Origin: Mycteria americana
Lineage: Eukaryota; Chordata; Aves; Ciconiiformes; Ciconiidae
NCBI RefSeq assembly: GCF_035582795.1
Contig: NC_134370.1
Span: 33,777,501 to 33,841,500 of the forward strand
Reading direction: 5' to 3'
DNA length: 64,000 bases
The notes below the pieces were generated by a model, which was given only the letters and a program-made list of their open reading frames with translations, did no database searches and was not told the origin of the DNA. Positions 39,501-54,408 of the stretch are shown piece by piece. How positions within the stretch are numbered: the stretch's first letter is position 1; each line of letters starts with the position of its first letter. The translations under genes were made by a program, and so were the position numbers.

Positions 39501-42347
39501 ACATGTAGCTTTGCACAAGGCTGAAAATCTGATTTTGAAAGGTAAATAATACTAGCACTGACAGCAAGTCCAAACCAGTGACCCCAAAATGCCAAAGGCT
39601 TTCAGGTACTGTTAAAGCAACTGAAGCTTTCTGGCATTTAGAGAAAAATGGATGACTTGGCAGCTGAACACTCAGTCAACAAAATAACAAACCCAGGCAA
39701 AACAAAATAGATTCTTGTATCTTTGGGGATGAAGGTGAACAAAGATGCATGACTGCTCAGTGTTACCTATTCTGCACATGCCGGATTGAGAAATCAACAG
39801 TGTAACAAAGCACAGACAGGTGAATGTTCTTCTCTTGCAAAACAACAGGTATTTCCTGGGCAAGTCTGTCAAGGAATATTAAGAAATAGCATTGTAAAAA
39901 GCAGCTAAATTTACTAGAAGAGGCAAACAATATGTCAGACTCCTGCATTGCATTCTTCTGCAGAGAAACATGATATAACTCAAGGATGAGCCCAGAAGAT
40001 ACTGGGCTAACAACCACTGCTGGCATGAGCTGCTGTCATTCTAGCAGCCAATGCTGCCAGGAGATGGTTGAGCATCCCAGGCAGCACATGAAATGCCGTG
40101 CTGCCGCCAGGCCTGTGAGCACGAGAGGGCAGTGTCATGCTGTATGAGAAGCAGAAAGAGCTTACTTGATAAGGCTTATCAGGAGCAAATATTTCAGCGA
40201 ATTTAACAAGCCAAGCATCTTGCTGATAAGATTAAGGCGGAATGGATAGAAGAAAAATCCAAAGAGCTTACATTTTATTTTCTCTTAGTCTTTCAAGTGT
40301 TCCAAGTTTGTTTGGGGTTTTTTTGTTTAAAATTAAAGTGCATAAAAAGTGACATCAAGGAACAAAAAAAGATAGGCGCTTACTGAAAGGACTGTGACAC
40401 CAGTGTTCCCACTGCCTCTGAGATGTTCAAGACTGCCATCACTGATGGGGCCAAAGCTCCTGTAAAACAGAGAAATACAGTAGTGCCAAGGACAGTCACA
40501 GATTTCATTAGGTTAAGCGGGGAGTGTTAGTTCAGGCATCATCTGCCCAGCAAGTTGTGATCCCAGGCACCCCCAACAACCTTGTATCTTCTCCTGTAGT
40601 GCCCTTGCCCTGAGGGAGGTTCTCTGAATGTTACTTCCCTGTCTCACTGACAACACTTAGCAGCGACTTACCTCCCACCAATAACCTGGGACATGGGCAA
40701 CAGACCGCAGTTTGTCAGGGGTTTGTTCTTTGGGGAATTTGGTCACTGATCTTGTGGCCTCTGCAAGAGACTGAGGATTTGCTTACAGGGACTAAGAGCT
40801 ATCCCTGGAAAACTATACCCTGTCCTATACTGCTTTTGCTCTGAAGGTTATCTGCAGCGCTGCTCCTCTACCTCAAACTTAGGAAAGCATTTGAACAAGG
40901 ATAGCCTTCCCTGGCTGGCAGCAGAGTAGACCAAGGAGGTAAGCACCAGAGAGTGCTAATTCTTTTTGCAGGTATTGGTATCAGTGACACAGAAGAGGCT
41001 CTGAGGTGACCCGGGAGCTCAGTTTGAAAAGGGTTGTTTCAGACCCTTATGGTAATTTGCTCTGAAAGCAGAACCTAGTAGGAAAGGAGACCAGGGTGGG
41101 AGCAGAAGAAAAGCATGAAGAGTCTGAAGGTAATGAGGTAAAATTTGAGTTTGTTAGAAGCTTCTAAGGAAAGGAAGAGCCCAGCCTGGATCCACATTTT
41201 ACATCCAGCTCTCATTTTTGTAAGTTGCCTACTACTCAGGAAGCCTTTTTGCCTGGACAGATATTTCTCCAGAATGACATTAATTTTCAGCAGGTCTCTG
41301 CAGGAGCCCTGATAAAGGCTGCCAGTGGGATACATCAGTTCTGGCCTTTCCTGCAGCATTTTCCAGGCACCAGCACCACAGTGGTAACTGCGATACCAAT
41401 CACTTTTTCATTCTCTTTCCAGCAGAAGGAAGATTGTGCTTGATTGAGCTTCACTGCTGATTCATTTCTGTCTCCAAGATTCAGTGCCAGCATATAAACC
41501 CACTAAGCCCCTAGTATTCCTGTAGCTCATGACTCACACAAATGGGAGAACTCAGCATGCAGCATGTTGTCTATGCTGAGACCATGACTCTAAGGAAGTA
41601 CTCAATCTCTGAGTCTTCTTTAGAGGCCTCTCAAAATAACCACACACAGCACACTGTTAAGGTAATGTGCTGTAAGACCTGGATTTCACATCTAACAGAT
41701 CAGCTACAAAAAAAACCACCACAAAACCAGAACAGGGACTTGAAGCAAATAGTCAAATTCTAGCTCTTCTGCTTTTCACTTTCTTCTGGGAAGCATAGGC
41801 CAAAACCAGCCTGGCAACACTCAAAGTGGCACCACACAGCACAGCTGAGGTGGTACTATTATTGAGGAAAACGTCCAATTTAAAGATAGAAAGTACCAGT
41901 GTGGGCTCCTATACTTTCTGTAAGCTTTAAACAGATTAAATGCATCTCCACTATGAGTTTAGGGCATGATCTGTCTTTAAGGCCACAGACATAATAATTA
42001 GAAAGTTTAAGGTCAGCTATTTGAGTGGATCTCTCAGTTACAGGAGTGCAGAAAAGCAACTTTGCTGCCACGTCCCAGGGGAGAGTTTCACAGGTATACC
42101 TCTGAGAAATGGCCGAGAAGCACAGCTAGCAACTTGACTGGTTTCCTAGGCCTCCCTAATGCGGTAAGGAGGATTCAAGGCTGTTGAGAATGAGTGCTAT
42201 CTGGTTGGAAAATTAAAGTCAACACTTCTGCATGCAAATAACTGACAACATTATGATATACTAAGTACATTTGTAAGATGTATAGGTGGGAATCTATAAG
42301 GCCTCCTCCTGAACTCATCTTTATTTTCATAAAACCTATGCTCCAAA

Positions 42348-42365
42348 CAACTTCATATGAAGTTG
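42348..42365. repeat. 18-bp perfect palindrome
   Basis: CAACTTCATATGAAGTTG reads the same on both strands. It lies in otherwise featureless intergenic DNA. Confidence 0.85.
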
Positions 42366-45300
42366 CACAGTGGTATCTACAGATATCAAGTCACGTCTGA
42401 ACAATGTGTACTCTAGGCACTACTAAGGAGGGAGCTAAAGCTCTTTCCACACACTCTGCTCCTTAACATATCCATGCTTTCAAATACCATTGAACTTGTC
42501 TTGGAAGAAGTTAACCATGAGCAGGGACTGGAAAAAAATTGCCATAAAACGTAACTCAGAAGATGTTTCAGAAATGAAAAAAGTACAAAGGAGACTGAAA
42601 TGAGTGGATGGGTCAGAGTTGAGTTTCCCATAATTTCAGGAACTAACAAAGCTACCAACAACATGCACAGCATTGCTGGCTCTCACTGTGTTTCCAGAAT
42701 GCTTGCAATATTGTGGTAAGATTAGTGGTGTGGGACAAGCAGAACTATTGCTATTCACTGCAGTGGTGCCAAGGGTTCATCTCCTAATGCTTCACCCACC
42801 TAACCCCTATAATTAGGGAGTTAATTCCTTCCTTCACCTTTTTGTGTTCTTGATACATAGAAAATAGTTGTATGCATGAGCTCCTTGGCTTAACGGTATC
42901 TCAATGTCACGAGTTGGGGACAGTTTCATGATTTTTAAGCATTTGGAGTTGACAGTACCCATGACTGTGGATTGTCAGCTGCAGATTCATGAAGGACCAC
43001 GGTGGAAATTTTTAACTTGGAGGATTCTTTGGCCTTTTTTCATATAGAAGAATCCCAACCAAAGGGGGAAGCAATATTAAGCACTACTGTCAGTGCTGTG
43101 CCTTTGAGGACAACAGCCATCCACCCACAGAGAAGGATTCCCTTCTTTATCTACAACTCAAAGAAGGAAACAATTTTATTATTGGGTTGACCTAAAAAAA
43201 AATTTCAAAGATTTGTATTCAGGCAGTTAGTTTCATAAGTGGGCCAAAACCTCTGGTTTTGTAATGTGGCACAGTCCTCAAAGCCAGATTTCCAAAAGCA
43301 TATAGTGCCAGTTTCTCAGCTCAGACCGAGAACCCACAAATTGGCTAGACCATTAGGAGTGCTTTCCACATATTATTTCCTATTGGGACAAAAATCTTTT
43401 AAAATCTGTCTAACTATGAAACCACAACAGTTATATCTGCAAACAATTTGGCCCATAATATTTTCCTCCCTAGTCATGCTCATGCAAAGGAAAAAAATGC
43501 TACTTTTATAGCAACTCCTTTATCCATGTTATTGACATGTACTGATGTTCAACTTTCTAGAATACCTGGGAGAAAGAAGCAAGGTGGGGGTTTTTTTGTC
43601 CCAGAATAGAATTTAATTAGCTACAAAGAAAAAGTCACTTCTAATCCCAAAATACAACTATTATATAGCTAAAAAGCAAACTGTTTCACTTTGAAATGAA
43701 ACTTCCCTAAAAGTAATATCAGAACTCCTATTCATGCAAATAGGTTTTGTTCACAAGGGTAGTTATTCATGAAGAAAGGACTCAAAGATGGAATTGAAAG
43801 GTGATTCAGAACATGCAAAAAACCTAAGTCTATAGTTCAAAACAGGACATTAGAGTGGAAATCTGCAGCTCACATTGCATTGGGCACAGTCAGTTCTGAC
43901 CAGAGTAACTGACAATTACATTATTTAATAGCCTTTTGAGTCTCAGAAATTGGCAGCAAACCTAACATTTCAGCTATTTGGATAGTACTGTTCCTTGTCT
44001 CTAGGGTATTGCTGTTTGTTTGCCTCAACTCTATTAATTCCATCTTAACCAGGTATTCAGAAAATGTGTGATAGCAGAATTGATCAGTCAAAACATACTG
44101 AACATTCTTTTCCTGAGGACTGAGAAATAATTCATTTAAGTAGTTGTTTTGCAACATCCTTTGGCTACACTGTCCCTCCCGCTAGTGTCTTATAAGGATA
44201 AAGAATCATATCTATTATTGTCCCACTACAGTTTCTTTCTCTACAGACTTTAGCAAAATATTCACATACACTTTTACTTCATTTAGAGCAGGAAGTTACA
44301 TTTTTTTCCGCACAATAGAACAGTTCCCCACCCACTCCCAAAGAAAAGTATGTAAATTGTCACAGCGAGGCACAATGACATCCAGTGGTAAAACTGTCAG
44401 CATGCTCATGTTCCACTGCTACAGCATATTTAAAGGTAAGCAAATGGAATTAAAAAAATAATGGAAAGACCAAATCTTAAGTGTGTGAAAAGAAGAAAAC
44501 TAGAAAGAATTACCTACAGCCTTCACACAGGAAGGAGCAGATCCATGTCTCTTAAGAGTTACTTTGGGCAGGTAGAGATTGGCTTCAGGCTATAATTCAT
44601 CTACAAGAACCTGACCTCCTCAGAGTGTCTTACCAGACTTTGTAGAGTTTCTGGATCTGTTTTGGCTTGCAGCCTCTTTCGCCTTGTACTGACCCTCACC
44701 TGGTGCAGGGGGGTCCCTTTGCACATGCTCCAGCACACTGCGTTCCCTGTAGACCTACCAACTTTGCAGGTAGCACAAGTGCTCTAAAACACTCAGAGAC
44801 TATGAAGATGGTGCAAAATGAGTGGCATTATTGCCATGCATCCATACTACATTTCCCACATTCAGAGAAGCATCTTTCTGCTTCCTGGAAATCATGCAGG
44901 ACCAGCAAATTGCAACATCGTGGCAAGAATATAGAAAAAAAAAAATCTAGACACAAACCTAGGATCCCTATCTGAATATCATACTCCCAATAGCATAAGG
45001 GTGAACAGCATATTGAGTTTTTCATTTGGCCTTTTACAAAATTATGGGTTATTTTCAGAATGCAGCTTTGATTTAAGTTCTGTTTGCCTTGGTTCAGGCT
45101 TGTATCCAAACCTTTTAAAAACCACTTCAGTTAAAACAGTTAAAGGAAGCAGTATAGAGTTTACTGTACTTTTTCCTTTAACAGTGAAATGTTTTGACTG
45201 GAAGCAATTTGGGTCAGGAGCCTTTTTTTATTATATGTATATTCAGGCCACAGCACTGATCCTAATGGACCTAAGTGCAATAATAAATGTGGTGGGTACC

Positions 45301-48300
45301 CATTATTTATTCTCCCTTTAAAGTAACTGAATAATTTTACCATTAGGTGGCACCAGAGAATATTTAAACATTAATATGAAGGACCACTGGAACTGTAATC
45401 TGGAATAGTCTTAAAGCAGATGTAGCCACTAAATTAAAAAAACAGTCATCTTTGCAACGCATATGAGCACTTTAATTACTTGACTGTAAGTGATAGCTTT
45501 ACACAGCTCATCAGAATGCTAGTTACAGCTAAATCCATGATTTCTTTATTAGCAAGTTTTTTTCTATTCTTAATCACACATGAGAAGTATTTAATGTGAA
45601 ATTGCCATACAGTTTGATTTAACTGAGATGAATGGCTTTGTAGTGTTTTATTTGTCTTACTGAAAAGAGACACATATCTCTGCCCAGACAATTCCAAGTG
45701 TAGGCTATTAAAAAAAGACCCTTTCAAGGGTCCCTGTGCATATCTGGTACAATTCCAGCTAGGTCTAAGAATAATTTACCAGCTAATGAGCTCTTTTCTG
45801 TTTATGAAATAATACTCTTAAGAATAGTAAGGCAGGACATAAGCAGTAGCCATATGTTTCTTCTCGAATTCCAGCTAGACAAATGACCTGAAAATTGCTG
45901 TTGCAAGAACTTCTAAAACATATGGCTAAGTACAGGGAATTTGTTAACTTCTTGTGTCAGATCCAAGAGTTTCCAATTATCAACAAAAGATGGCATACCA
46001 ACCCAATTACTCCTGATATATTCCAGTCAAGACAGATTCCAAGTAACCATAGCTGTGTGGGTGTATGTGGTTTGAAATAACAGGAATCACTGAAAATTTA
46101 GTGTAAATAAAAAAAGAAGTAGACCTTCTACATATCACATACAGACAAATGTGTCCCAGTGTGCTCAATGTGCTTTCAACAGGAAGCAGGAATTTTTAGG
46201 CATTGTACCAACACTGATTTCAAGCCATCATAAACTATTAGAGGTACATTTACTTTCCAGCTTTACAGAAAATTCCTGCAACAGCTTATTTATTTCATTT
46301 GTCAGAGCGGAAAAAAAAATACATGTTTCTTACATAAGATAACAAAAATGTACCAAATAATTTTCAATTATTTTCTTTTAAATTATTAATTGCAGATTGC
46401 TTTAAGACAACATCCTTGTAGTGCTGGATAAACATGAGGCTACAATTAGCAGTCAGAACACTGGTACATTATGCACATTACTGATACATCTGACTAAGGA
46501 ACTGAATTTGGTCCCATGTTATTGCTCACAGGAGTACTTAGACGCAGACTCTGTAGACACAATGTGTTTTCATACCATGCCTTAACCAAAGAATCTCTAG
46601 GCATTCTACTTGACAGCAAGATGGAAAAATAATGATATATTCACAACAATGAACCAGAATTCATAGAACCACTAAGGAAAAAACCATGAGGAACATATTT
46701 GTAAACTAAACAATATTTGATATTCATACTGTACATTTTTTTACATAAGAGCTATATAAACTGTCAAGGATTATTCCCACTGTACTACGTCAGCATGTCT
46801 ATCTATGTCAATGACAGTATATTCTTCACTACATATTTTCTGGGTTAATTTTTGTTTTAATCACACATTCATCTTGCAAGGAAGATAAAGGTCCACAGGT
46901 CACTTCATACTGCATTTATATTTGAATTCAGCATGTTGAAAGGCACTGCTTAGGTCCTTTATATTTAGCTTCCAACTACTGCATCTGTTCTAAGGTTTAA
47001 GCCGTGTGTGGTAACAAAACATACTAAATGAAAATTATCCATAGGCAAGCCAATTACTGAGATGCTTGCCTTTTGATCAGTCACAGCCCTGCAGTCACTT
47101 CTCAGATGTAGGTCCCCTTGGGTCAAGTTGTGCAATCCCTACCAGAGCAGAATTCACTTACTACCCTACAGACCTCTGGCTTTGCTCTAGTGGGAGTACA
47201 GCCTGACTAAAGGCTGTGGGAACTTACCTAACAGGCCACTTGCTGAGGAAAAAGCCTGACAGAAATCATGCCACTAGTGAAGTGAGAGGAAGAAGCCCCA
47301 CAAAGCCCGAGAACCTCCTCATCTTCCTCAAGATTTCCAGCCAGGCAAGTTGATCATGAGGGAGACTGGTCCATTCCAACCAAAGTAAACAAAATACATG
47401 GAAAATGATCCCCAAATACTTAGAACAGACTAAACATTAAAATAACTGCATGTACAAAAGATGTTTTTAAGAGTCTAGAAATGCAATCTTTTCCTAATGG
47501 CTCAGTTTTCACTTTCATGAAACTGAAAATCACTAATTTAACTAATCCTTTACTTATTGTATTGACTTTTAAGAGTAGTACCCAAGCTATTAGTGTAAAA
47601 AACAGGCAGATTTTTTTTTAAAAGACAACTCTGGTCTAATTAATGTGTCATGAGGAGGAAAAAAATAAAGAGGTGAAAAATCACATTTTGTACCTGCCTA
47701 AAGTTATCTTTAACTACAGTAGGACGATTAAAAAAAAAAAAAAGATCACTCTGAAATTTGCTACCTCTGTGCTGAGTGTAGATGACTGATGTATTTCTCC
47801 CAAACACAAGATAACCACTAAACTGTTGTTCCTTATCAGAGCAAATAATATCTGTCACTGTTCATAGGAATTTCCAATATTAACCCACCTATAAACCAAA
47901 GAAAACATTTTCTCATAGCTCAGGAATCACAGTGCCATGGCAGCTCATTTGTAAGACACAGGAATGTTGCTTGTGAAACTTAATCTGGTATGAACACATG
48001 GAGGTTTTTCAATGATTAGCTATTTTTTTATCAGGTCCATGATGCAAAAAGATGAGTTTTCACCAGAATGTTAATTGTATCTAACTGGCAATGCTTCCTC
48101 ACCACCAGAACAAAAATTAGTAGTCAATAGGTTTTCCTAAATGTCCTTATACAGCTTTTTCCTACTAAAATATGGACAAAGTATTCAGAAGACTGTGCCA
48201 TGAATCAAAATACCTACTTCTAAGTCTGCAACACTCCACCTGCTAAAACACTAGTCCCCACTGCACAATATGCTCCACTTGTCAAACTTGGGCTCTCTCA

Positions 48301-50442
48301 GATTTGCATATAGCAACAGCCAAATACATATTTTTATCTCCTCCTTTTTGTGCTATTAATTTTGTTGGGGATTGTACTTTCTCCCTGAAGCGCATTGTTT
48401 CACATGCTGTAGATTAAAGTATGTGACTCCATTCCAGCAACACACTTAAGCGGACACATGAATTCAGTCATATAAGTAAGCCTATTGATTTTGGTCAACC
48501 TATTTGTACATAAAGCCAGGCTTAAGCACCACAAAGATATCCTTTTTTTATAATCTTATATATTGTCTAGAATCATCTAGCTATCTTAATGTCAAGAAAT
48601 GTATGTGCAATCAATCAGCTTCAGCCATTTCAGAATAGTTGTGTCCATGTTGTTTATGGTATTAGCTAAACATTGATATTGTGGTACCACAGAGTGCCTA
48701 CCCCAGGGATCTAAATTCTGCTCACCCTCCCTCCTGAGGGATAAGATATTACAGGTGAGTCTCTTGACTACCACACTCTCAAAGGGGATTCAAGAACTCC
48801 GTTCCTCTACGTGTTCAGAGTCACTGCAGTAACTGTACATCCACCAGTGGATTATTTGTCTGTTGTACTGTATTTCTGGACTGTTTCTGTATATAAATGA
48901 TTATGCATCTTTCATCTGCTCTCACCTCAAGACCTACATGCCCTTTGCCACTCCAGCACTATTCAGTTTGATACACAAAATGAGTTCAGGAAGGGTACAG
49001 ATTAGTTAAGTGAGCTTCATTTAGCATGCAGCATCTGTGCAGAAGCCCTTGTATTGCAATATTACATCTCAAATGAGATCCCCCTCCCCCCCCATCTCCC
49101 TGCTTTCTTACATCAGTCTCTGAAATTGTACTGCTCTTCATTAACTCCACCAGCTCTTTCTTGCACATGATGGCCATATGGAAGGGCACTGGTCTTGTTA
49201 GTTGGAATCACTGCTGCACCTCTTAAGTTTCATTTGGTTCAATGGTCTCAGCCAGTGGTATTGTACTAGATATTAAAAGATTTGTTTATTTTAAATATTC
49301 CAGCAGAGTCAGATAAGACACACTCAGCCCATTTTAGTATAAAATGCATAACATTCTTAGAGCAAAATGTGCAAAACTCCCACAAGTATTTAAGTTAATA
49401 ATTAAAAGGCCTTCCCTTAGGGTTAACTAAGTCAAGTTAGTGATTCATCTCATTTAAGAGTGCACATACTAGGACGAAAATGGAACGGAAGACTGTTTAA
49501 TTATTTTGCATTTCATCCATGCATAGCTCCATATTATAACTGCATACAGAAGTGCAATATGCATCCAGAGAAGTAAAATATTGCTACATACTTTGGTAGT
49601 TGTGACAGAGTGCAGCAAGCCACATACCTTGAAACCATCCAAGCCTCTCAGTGCCCCACAGATTGCTATAACAAGACATACCTGCATATCTGAAACTACT
49701 CTGGTGACTGCACCAGTTCAAACACTATGGCATTCACTCAGAATACAGGGAGACTTGTACATGTAAAAATACATTTGCAAAGTTACTTGTACTTTATACC
49801 TATGGTCCATGGTGACTTAGTCCTAGCCAGTCACTACTCCAAACAATGCTTGAAAAGTAAGTTTGCTTTAATCCCAATATTGTTTGCAGCTTTGCAGAAA
49901 GCCTAAACCATAGGAGAAGGCAGCAAATGGAAAAAACATTTCCAGGGGGCACAAAAAGAAATGAGGTGCTTGATTCCTATTGTAAATGAATCTAAATTGA
50001 CTGCCTAATTCCATCAGTTTTCTGAGAATCTTTTTTTTTTTTTTAATGTACTCACCTACACCAACTAAATCCAGAAAGACAATAATCCCAGCAGTCTCCC
50101 ACTTATCATTTTGGAAAGTAGATCTGTCTCTCCTGCTGCTAGTAAATTGCTCAGCAGAAAAATAATGTTAGTGTGGTCAACCTTACAAAAGATGACTATT
50201 TACTTCATATCAGCCGATTGTAACATGTAGCTCCAGGGGAGAGACTAGTTGCTGCCACCATTAGACAATAAACAGTGCTTTCATGCCAAACCTAACTCTG
50301 TCCCCATGCCCCCTGTCTACAGGAATCAAGGCATTATGCAGAACAAGAGAAAAGAAGCAGCTCCAGTTATCAGAGTAGAGGTGCTGTATTTCCCAAACTC
50401 CATTGTCACTCCATGCAGGTGATACATTTAGGAACCACCTTT

Positions 50443-50463
50443 AAAAAAAAAAAAAAAAAAAAA
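50443..50463. repeat. Poly-A tract (21 A)
   Basis: This is an uninterrupted A run of about 21 bases with no recognisable retroposon body upstream. Confidence 0.8.
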
Positions 50464-50799
50464 GAAAAACCCTACAAAAGTGCAGCACCAAATCCAAAAC
50501 TAGAAAGAAGTGGGAGACTGGAAAGATAATCAAAGATGATACTAGAACAAATTATTAGTAAGTGATTTTTGAACACTTAGGACATAAAGAACGGCCAGAT
50601 TTGTCAAGAATATGTCATGGCTTCAACTGGCAGATGTAGTGCAAGATAAGCCTTTAAGCCTTTAACAAAGTTCCACCTAAAAACCTCATACATAAACTAG
50701 AAAATTGTGGTCTGGACTAAGTTTCTAGAGTAAGAACATACAACGGTTTGAAATGCAAAATCAGAAAAATCCTCAGTGTATTTCACATAAGAAGAAAAT

Positions 50800-51058
50800 A
50801 GAATCATAGACAATTAAGGTGGAAGGTCATCAAACCCAGTCCCATGGTCAAAGCAGGGCCAATTAGATCAGGTTGCTCACAGCCTTGTCCAGTAAAGTTC
50901 TGGCATCTCCAACAATGGAAATCTCACACTCTGCCTGTGCAACCTGTTCCAATATCTGACCACCCTTAAGGTGATCATATTCTAAATGAAATCTGTTCAG
51001 GACTTTGTGTGCTAACCTGTGTCCACTACCTCCATCCTGCCATCACCTGACTGCTCTT
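50800..51058 (-). mobile_element. CR1 LINE, diverged 5'-truncated 3' end
   Basis: The plus strand begins AGAATCATAGACAATTAAGG, a decayed reversed CR1 tail. Reversed CR1 landmarks follow: CAGGTTGCTCACAGCCTTGTCC, GCAACCTGTTCCAATATCTGACCACCCTTA and a degenerate form of the TTTCTTCCTAATATCTAATC block. It is more diverged than the copy at 15427-15692 and is a different subfamily. A 19-A run follows at 51062-51080, but CR1 does not normally end in poly-A and this is its 5' side, so the run is independent. Confidence 0.85.
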
Positions 51059-51061
51059 TTT

Positions 51062-51080
51062 AAAAAAAAAAAAAAAAAAA
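51062..51080. repeat. Poly-A tract (19 A)
   Basis: A simple A run abuts the truncated 5' side of the minus-strand CR1 fragment. Confidence 0.8.
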
Positions 51081-54000
51081 GAATGGCTAGCAATCAGGCA
51101 ACTCTGCTATCTGCAGCCACAGTAGTACTGGAGATTGTGCTGAGGGCAACACCAATTGTTCCAGAAAAATTGACATACAGTCTTCATAATTACAGTAGAA
51201 GCACAGGTTTGGCTCTACTGTTTGTAGCTCATTCAGGCAGTAAGATAGCAAGCATTCCTACATAATTAGTCTTGCTAATAATTGTGTTTAGAGGTATTTT
51301 TCTTTTTTTAAGAGCAATACAAACATTTGCCCAGAAATCAAAACACAGGATTTTTTTGAAAGTAACATTTGAAAAATTAGCATATTAGCAAATCGAGAGT
51401 CAGGTATTTATTAGGCAAACAAAAGAACATGCTTCATGGTATTGCCAAAGAGTATTTGTTACACTAAGATCTCTGGATCAAATCTTTATCTGTTACATGT
51501 GCAAATTCATTTATTCTAACATGTCCATGTAAAAATGTCCAAGAGCAAAATGTATTCCTTCATGTCCACTGAAGTTCTTGGCCATCTACAGTCACTAACC
51601 TGATAAAACACTATTACAGACTTGTTTTAGGAATGTAATTCAGTTATTTCAGTGCTTCCTGTCTCAGCCTCTGTGGGCTAGTAAACTTGACTTCAACAGT
51701 TTGGTTACATTAACCTAGCTTTTCTTGCCATTACTATGATATTTTTCTTTCTTCTGAGTACTATGAGTCATTTCCTTAAATCTTTGCTGGTTTGGCTGCA
51801 GTCTTTAGGATAGTAGGAACTGCCAATGCTCCTCTTCCACTTCTGATTTTAATTCCACTGTGCGCTAGAACCATTTCTCTATTACATTGGTTTTATCTAA
51901 GGTATTTTTGTTGAAATAATTAGATTTTCACCTGATGTAAATCATCCAAGCTCAGCTGTCAGCATAGCTTCTTTGAAGCCATACAAGTTCACAGTTGTTG
52001 AGGGTCCAAGTCCTGATAAAGCCCTTGCAGATGACTAGCTGTTTCCCAGGTGTTTCTAAACACGGCTGTACCACTCCATTCTTTCATTTCTCAGTTTAGA
52101 CCAGAGGAATAAATGGAAAGAAATCTTTATGCCTAAGTATGTAAAGTCTTCTGATGCATTTTGACGGCTCAGGTAGTCCTCTATGTATTCCTAAGCCTTG
52201 GGCAGAGGAAGACACACAAAAAAGGAACAAGAATATCCATACATGAAACCTTTGACCTCCTGAATGTGAACAATTATTTTTATGCATCTATTTCTGTACT
52301 GGATCACACACAGAACTCAAGTAAATTCTTAATAAATAAATCCAGATGGAGAATACAGGTTTCCTGAAAGACATAGCTCAAGATGATAGGTCCAGAAGAG
52401 ATCAGGTAAAGGTGGTTTGCATCATCTTTGAACCACTTGGGCTCAAGACTGTTACCACTACTGAAATGGTTCTTATTGATAGCAGACTTTAAAAGACTCC
52501 ATAAGAGTATAAGATACCAAATGGCATTCCACAGTAAGTGTCTGCTTCAAAGTGTTACACACATAAGGAAGAGAAAAAAGGGTGACTGCTGAAACTACCT
52601 CTGTATAAGGACACTATACTGACAAATAGGATACTAGGGCCTCTAGTAACCTTCCCACTAGCACCAACAGGAATGGTGCACATTTCTAGTATCACAGGAG
52701 CCACCTGTAGTTGCAAAGCCAGGCTGCTGCTGCTCCTCTGCCCCCCCATTTAGATCATGGCTGCATTTGCCTCAGACAGAAACACATTGGAAAAACTAAG
52801 GCTACTCTCTTCCCAGTCATGGCCCATGTTTATTGTGCATGGGCATTAAAATAAACTAGTTTTACCAAAAATTTCATCATGAAATAGCTCCTTGCCCTTG
52901 CTAGACCCAACACCCCAAAAGGGAAGAAATCTTCCCCTCTCTCACTCCTAAATTAGATATTAAAATGACAAAATTACACAGTATATAATAAAGTATGAGA
53001 TCTGAAAGAAAAGACGACAGCACTGTTCTTGTACATCCTTACAATGCAATTTGTACAGTTTGGCTATTGTTTTACACATAGATATATTTAACATTCAGAG
53101 AGGTATTATGCTGAATTTAAGGTAATAGCTATACAAATGGGAAATACAAAGTATTGAGGAACATTGTCTCCTAAAAATTCTGCCTGTTCTGAATGACTAG
53201 AGCAAAACTAAGTTTCTGTAGTGCAGAAAAAAAAAATCATGCAAGAGAAAGATTATTTCAGCTATCAGCTTCCTTGTGCTTATGATGCAGTGTCCCTGCC
53301 TCTTACTGAGTACTTGTCTTCTCATAAGGACAAGAAGGTTTTTGCTCTCACAGCCAGTTCTGTGTTAGAGTTCATGGACCTTTTGTCTCCCTTCCTTCAC
53401 CAGAGGTCATATGTTTATTTTGTCTTTGAAAACAGAACAAAAAGTTCTTCAGGAATAATGCAAAACCAAAGACATCAAAGCTAATAAGAGTGTTAGGAAA
53501 GGAATGGAATTGAATAAAAACTAAGAGAAGATCTTTACAAGAGTAGTTTTTTTTCCCCCTGTAGTTCTATGATCCAATGAAATATCAGGTCTGCCCAAGT
53601 CAACAAATCATTTTAGATAAAACAAATTAAAAAAATTCTTAAATTTCCAAAGGGGAAGGAAAGTAAAAATCCCTTTTTTTTGTTTTGATATGACTTTTCG
53701 CTCCCTATATTTTGTTCAGCTACTTATACCTGCATAAAGTAGACTGTTACTTTGGCAATAAATTATTGGAAATTCTGAAACAGTAGCATTTGATAATGGA
53801 GGAATAAGTGACTACTCAGAGTGAAGGATATTGGAGAAACAGTTGCCTGGAGTTCAGATTGCAGCTCATAAGGTTCTCTTTCTTTTTCCTGGCACCATCT
53901 CCATATCACTTCATGTTACTGAAAAGCCTGATCTAAAACTCAGTATAGCTCCACTAGCATCACCTCTAACATTTCAGTCACAATTAGAGAATTTAAGTTT

Positions 54001-54408
54001 GCAGTATTGACACTTTTTCACTTGGGAGTTTTGGTTTCTTTTCAGAAATCAGGGACAGCCAGCTGATAAGGGGCATTCCTATAACAAGAGGGAAGTTCCT
54101 ATCAGGGAGCAACAAGGGCAGGGCTGCTCCACAAGGCAGAACAAACTAGGAGCATAGGACAACAGTACTTCACCAATCCAGATGCAATTCCACACTATCT
54201 CAACAGATCAGAAGAACAGGGTGCTAATAACAAGTCCTATGAAGAGTCTCAGACATAGGTCAGTGATAAATCACCAAGACCCATCCAGGAACAACAAGAG
54301 GCAGGACAGGAAACCACCTATCTACAGCACAGATCCAACATCCAACCAAGCCAGAGACAGGACAAGAGACTGAGCTCCAGTGTAGCTCAAACAAGGAACA
54401 TATGCTCG
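51081..54408. other. Non-coding AT-rich stretch
   Basis: Nothing recognisable is seen. The longest open frames (51005-51265 and 53221-53484) have no family resemblance, and the first lies partly in CR1 sequence. Confidence 0.6.

Larger units (their letters stand above)
35454..50799. other. AT-rich intergenic stretch
   Basis: No gene or recognisable mobile element is supported over these 15 kb. Open frames are short and match no family I know. The stretch contains a compact group of inverted repeats (36484-36552), an 18-bp perfect palindrome (CAACTTCATATGAAGTTG, 42348-42365) and a 21-A run (50443-50463). Confidence 0.6.

Noticed and set aside
43184-43215. TTGGGTTGACCT followed by A-run as a mariner-like terminus
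   Set aside because: There is only one short resemblance, with no second inverted terminus or transposase remnant nearby.
51062-51080. Poly-A next to a CR1 fragment as a retroposon tail
   Set aside because: The CR1 is on the minus strand with its 3' end at the other side, and CR1 tails are octamer repeats rather than poly-A.
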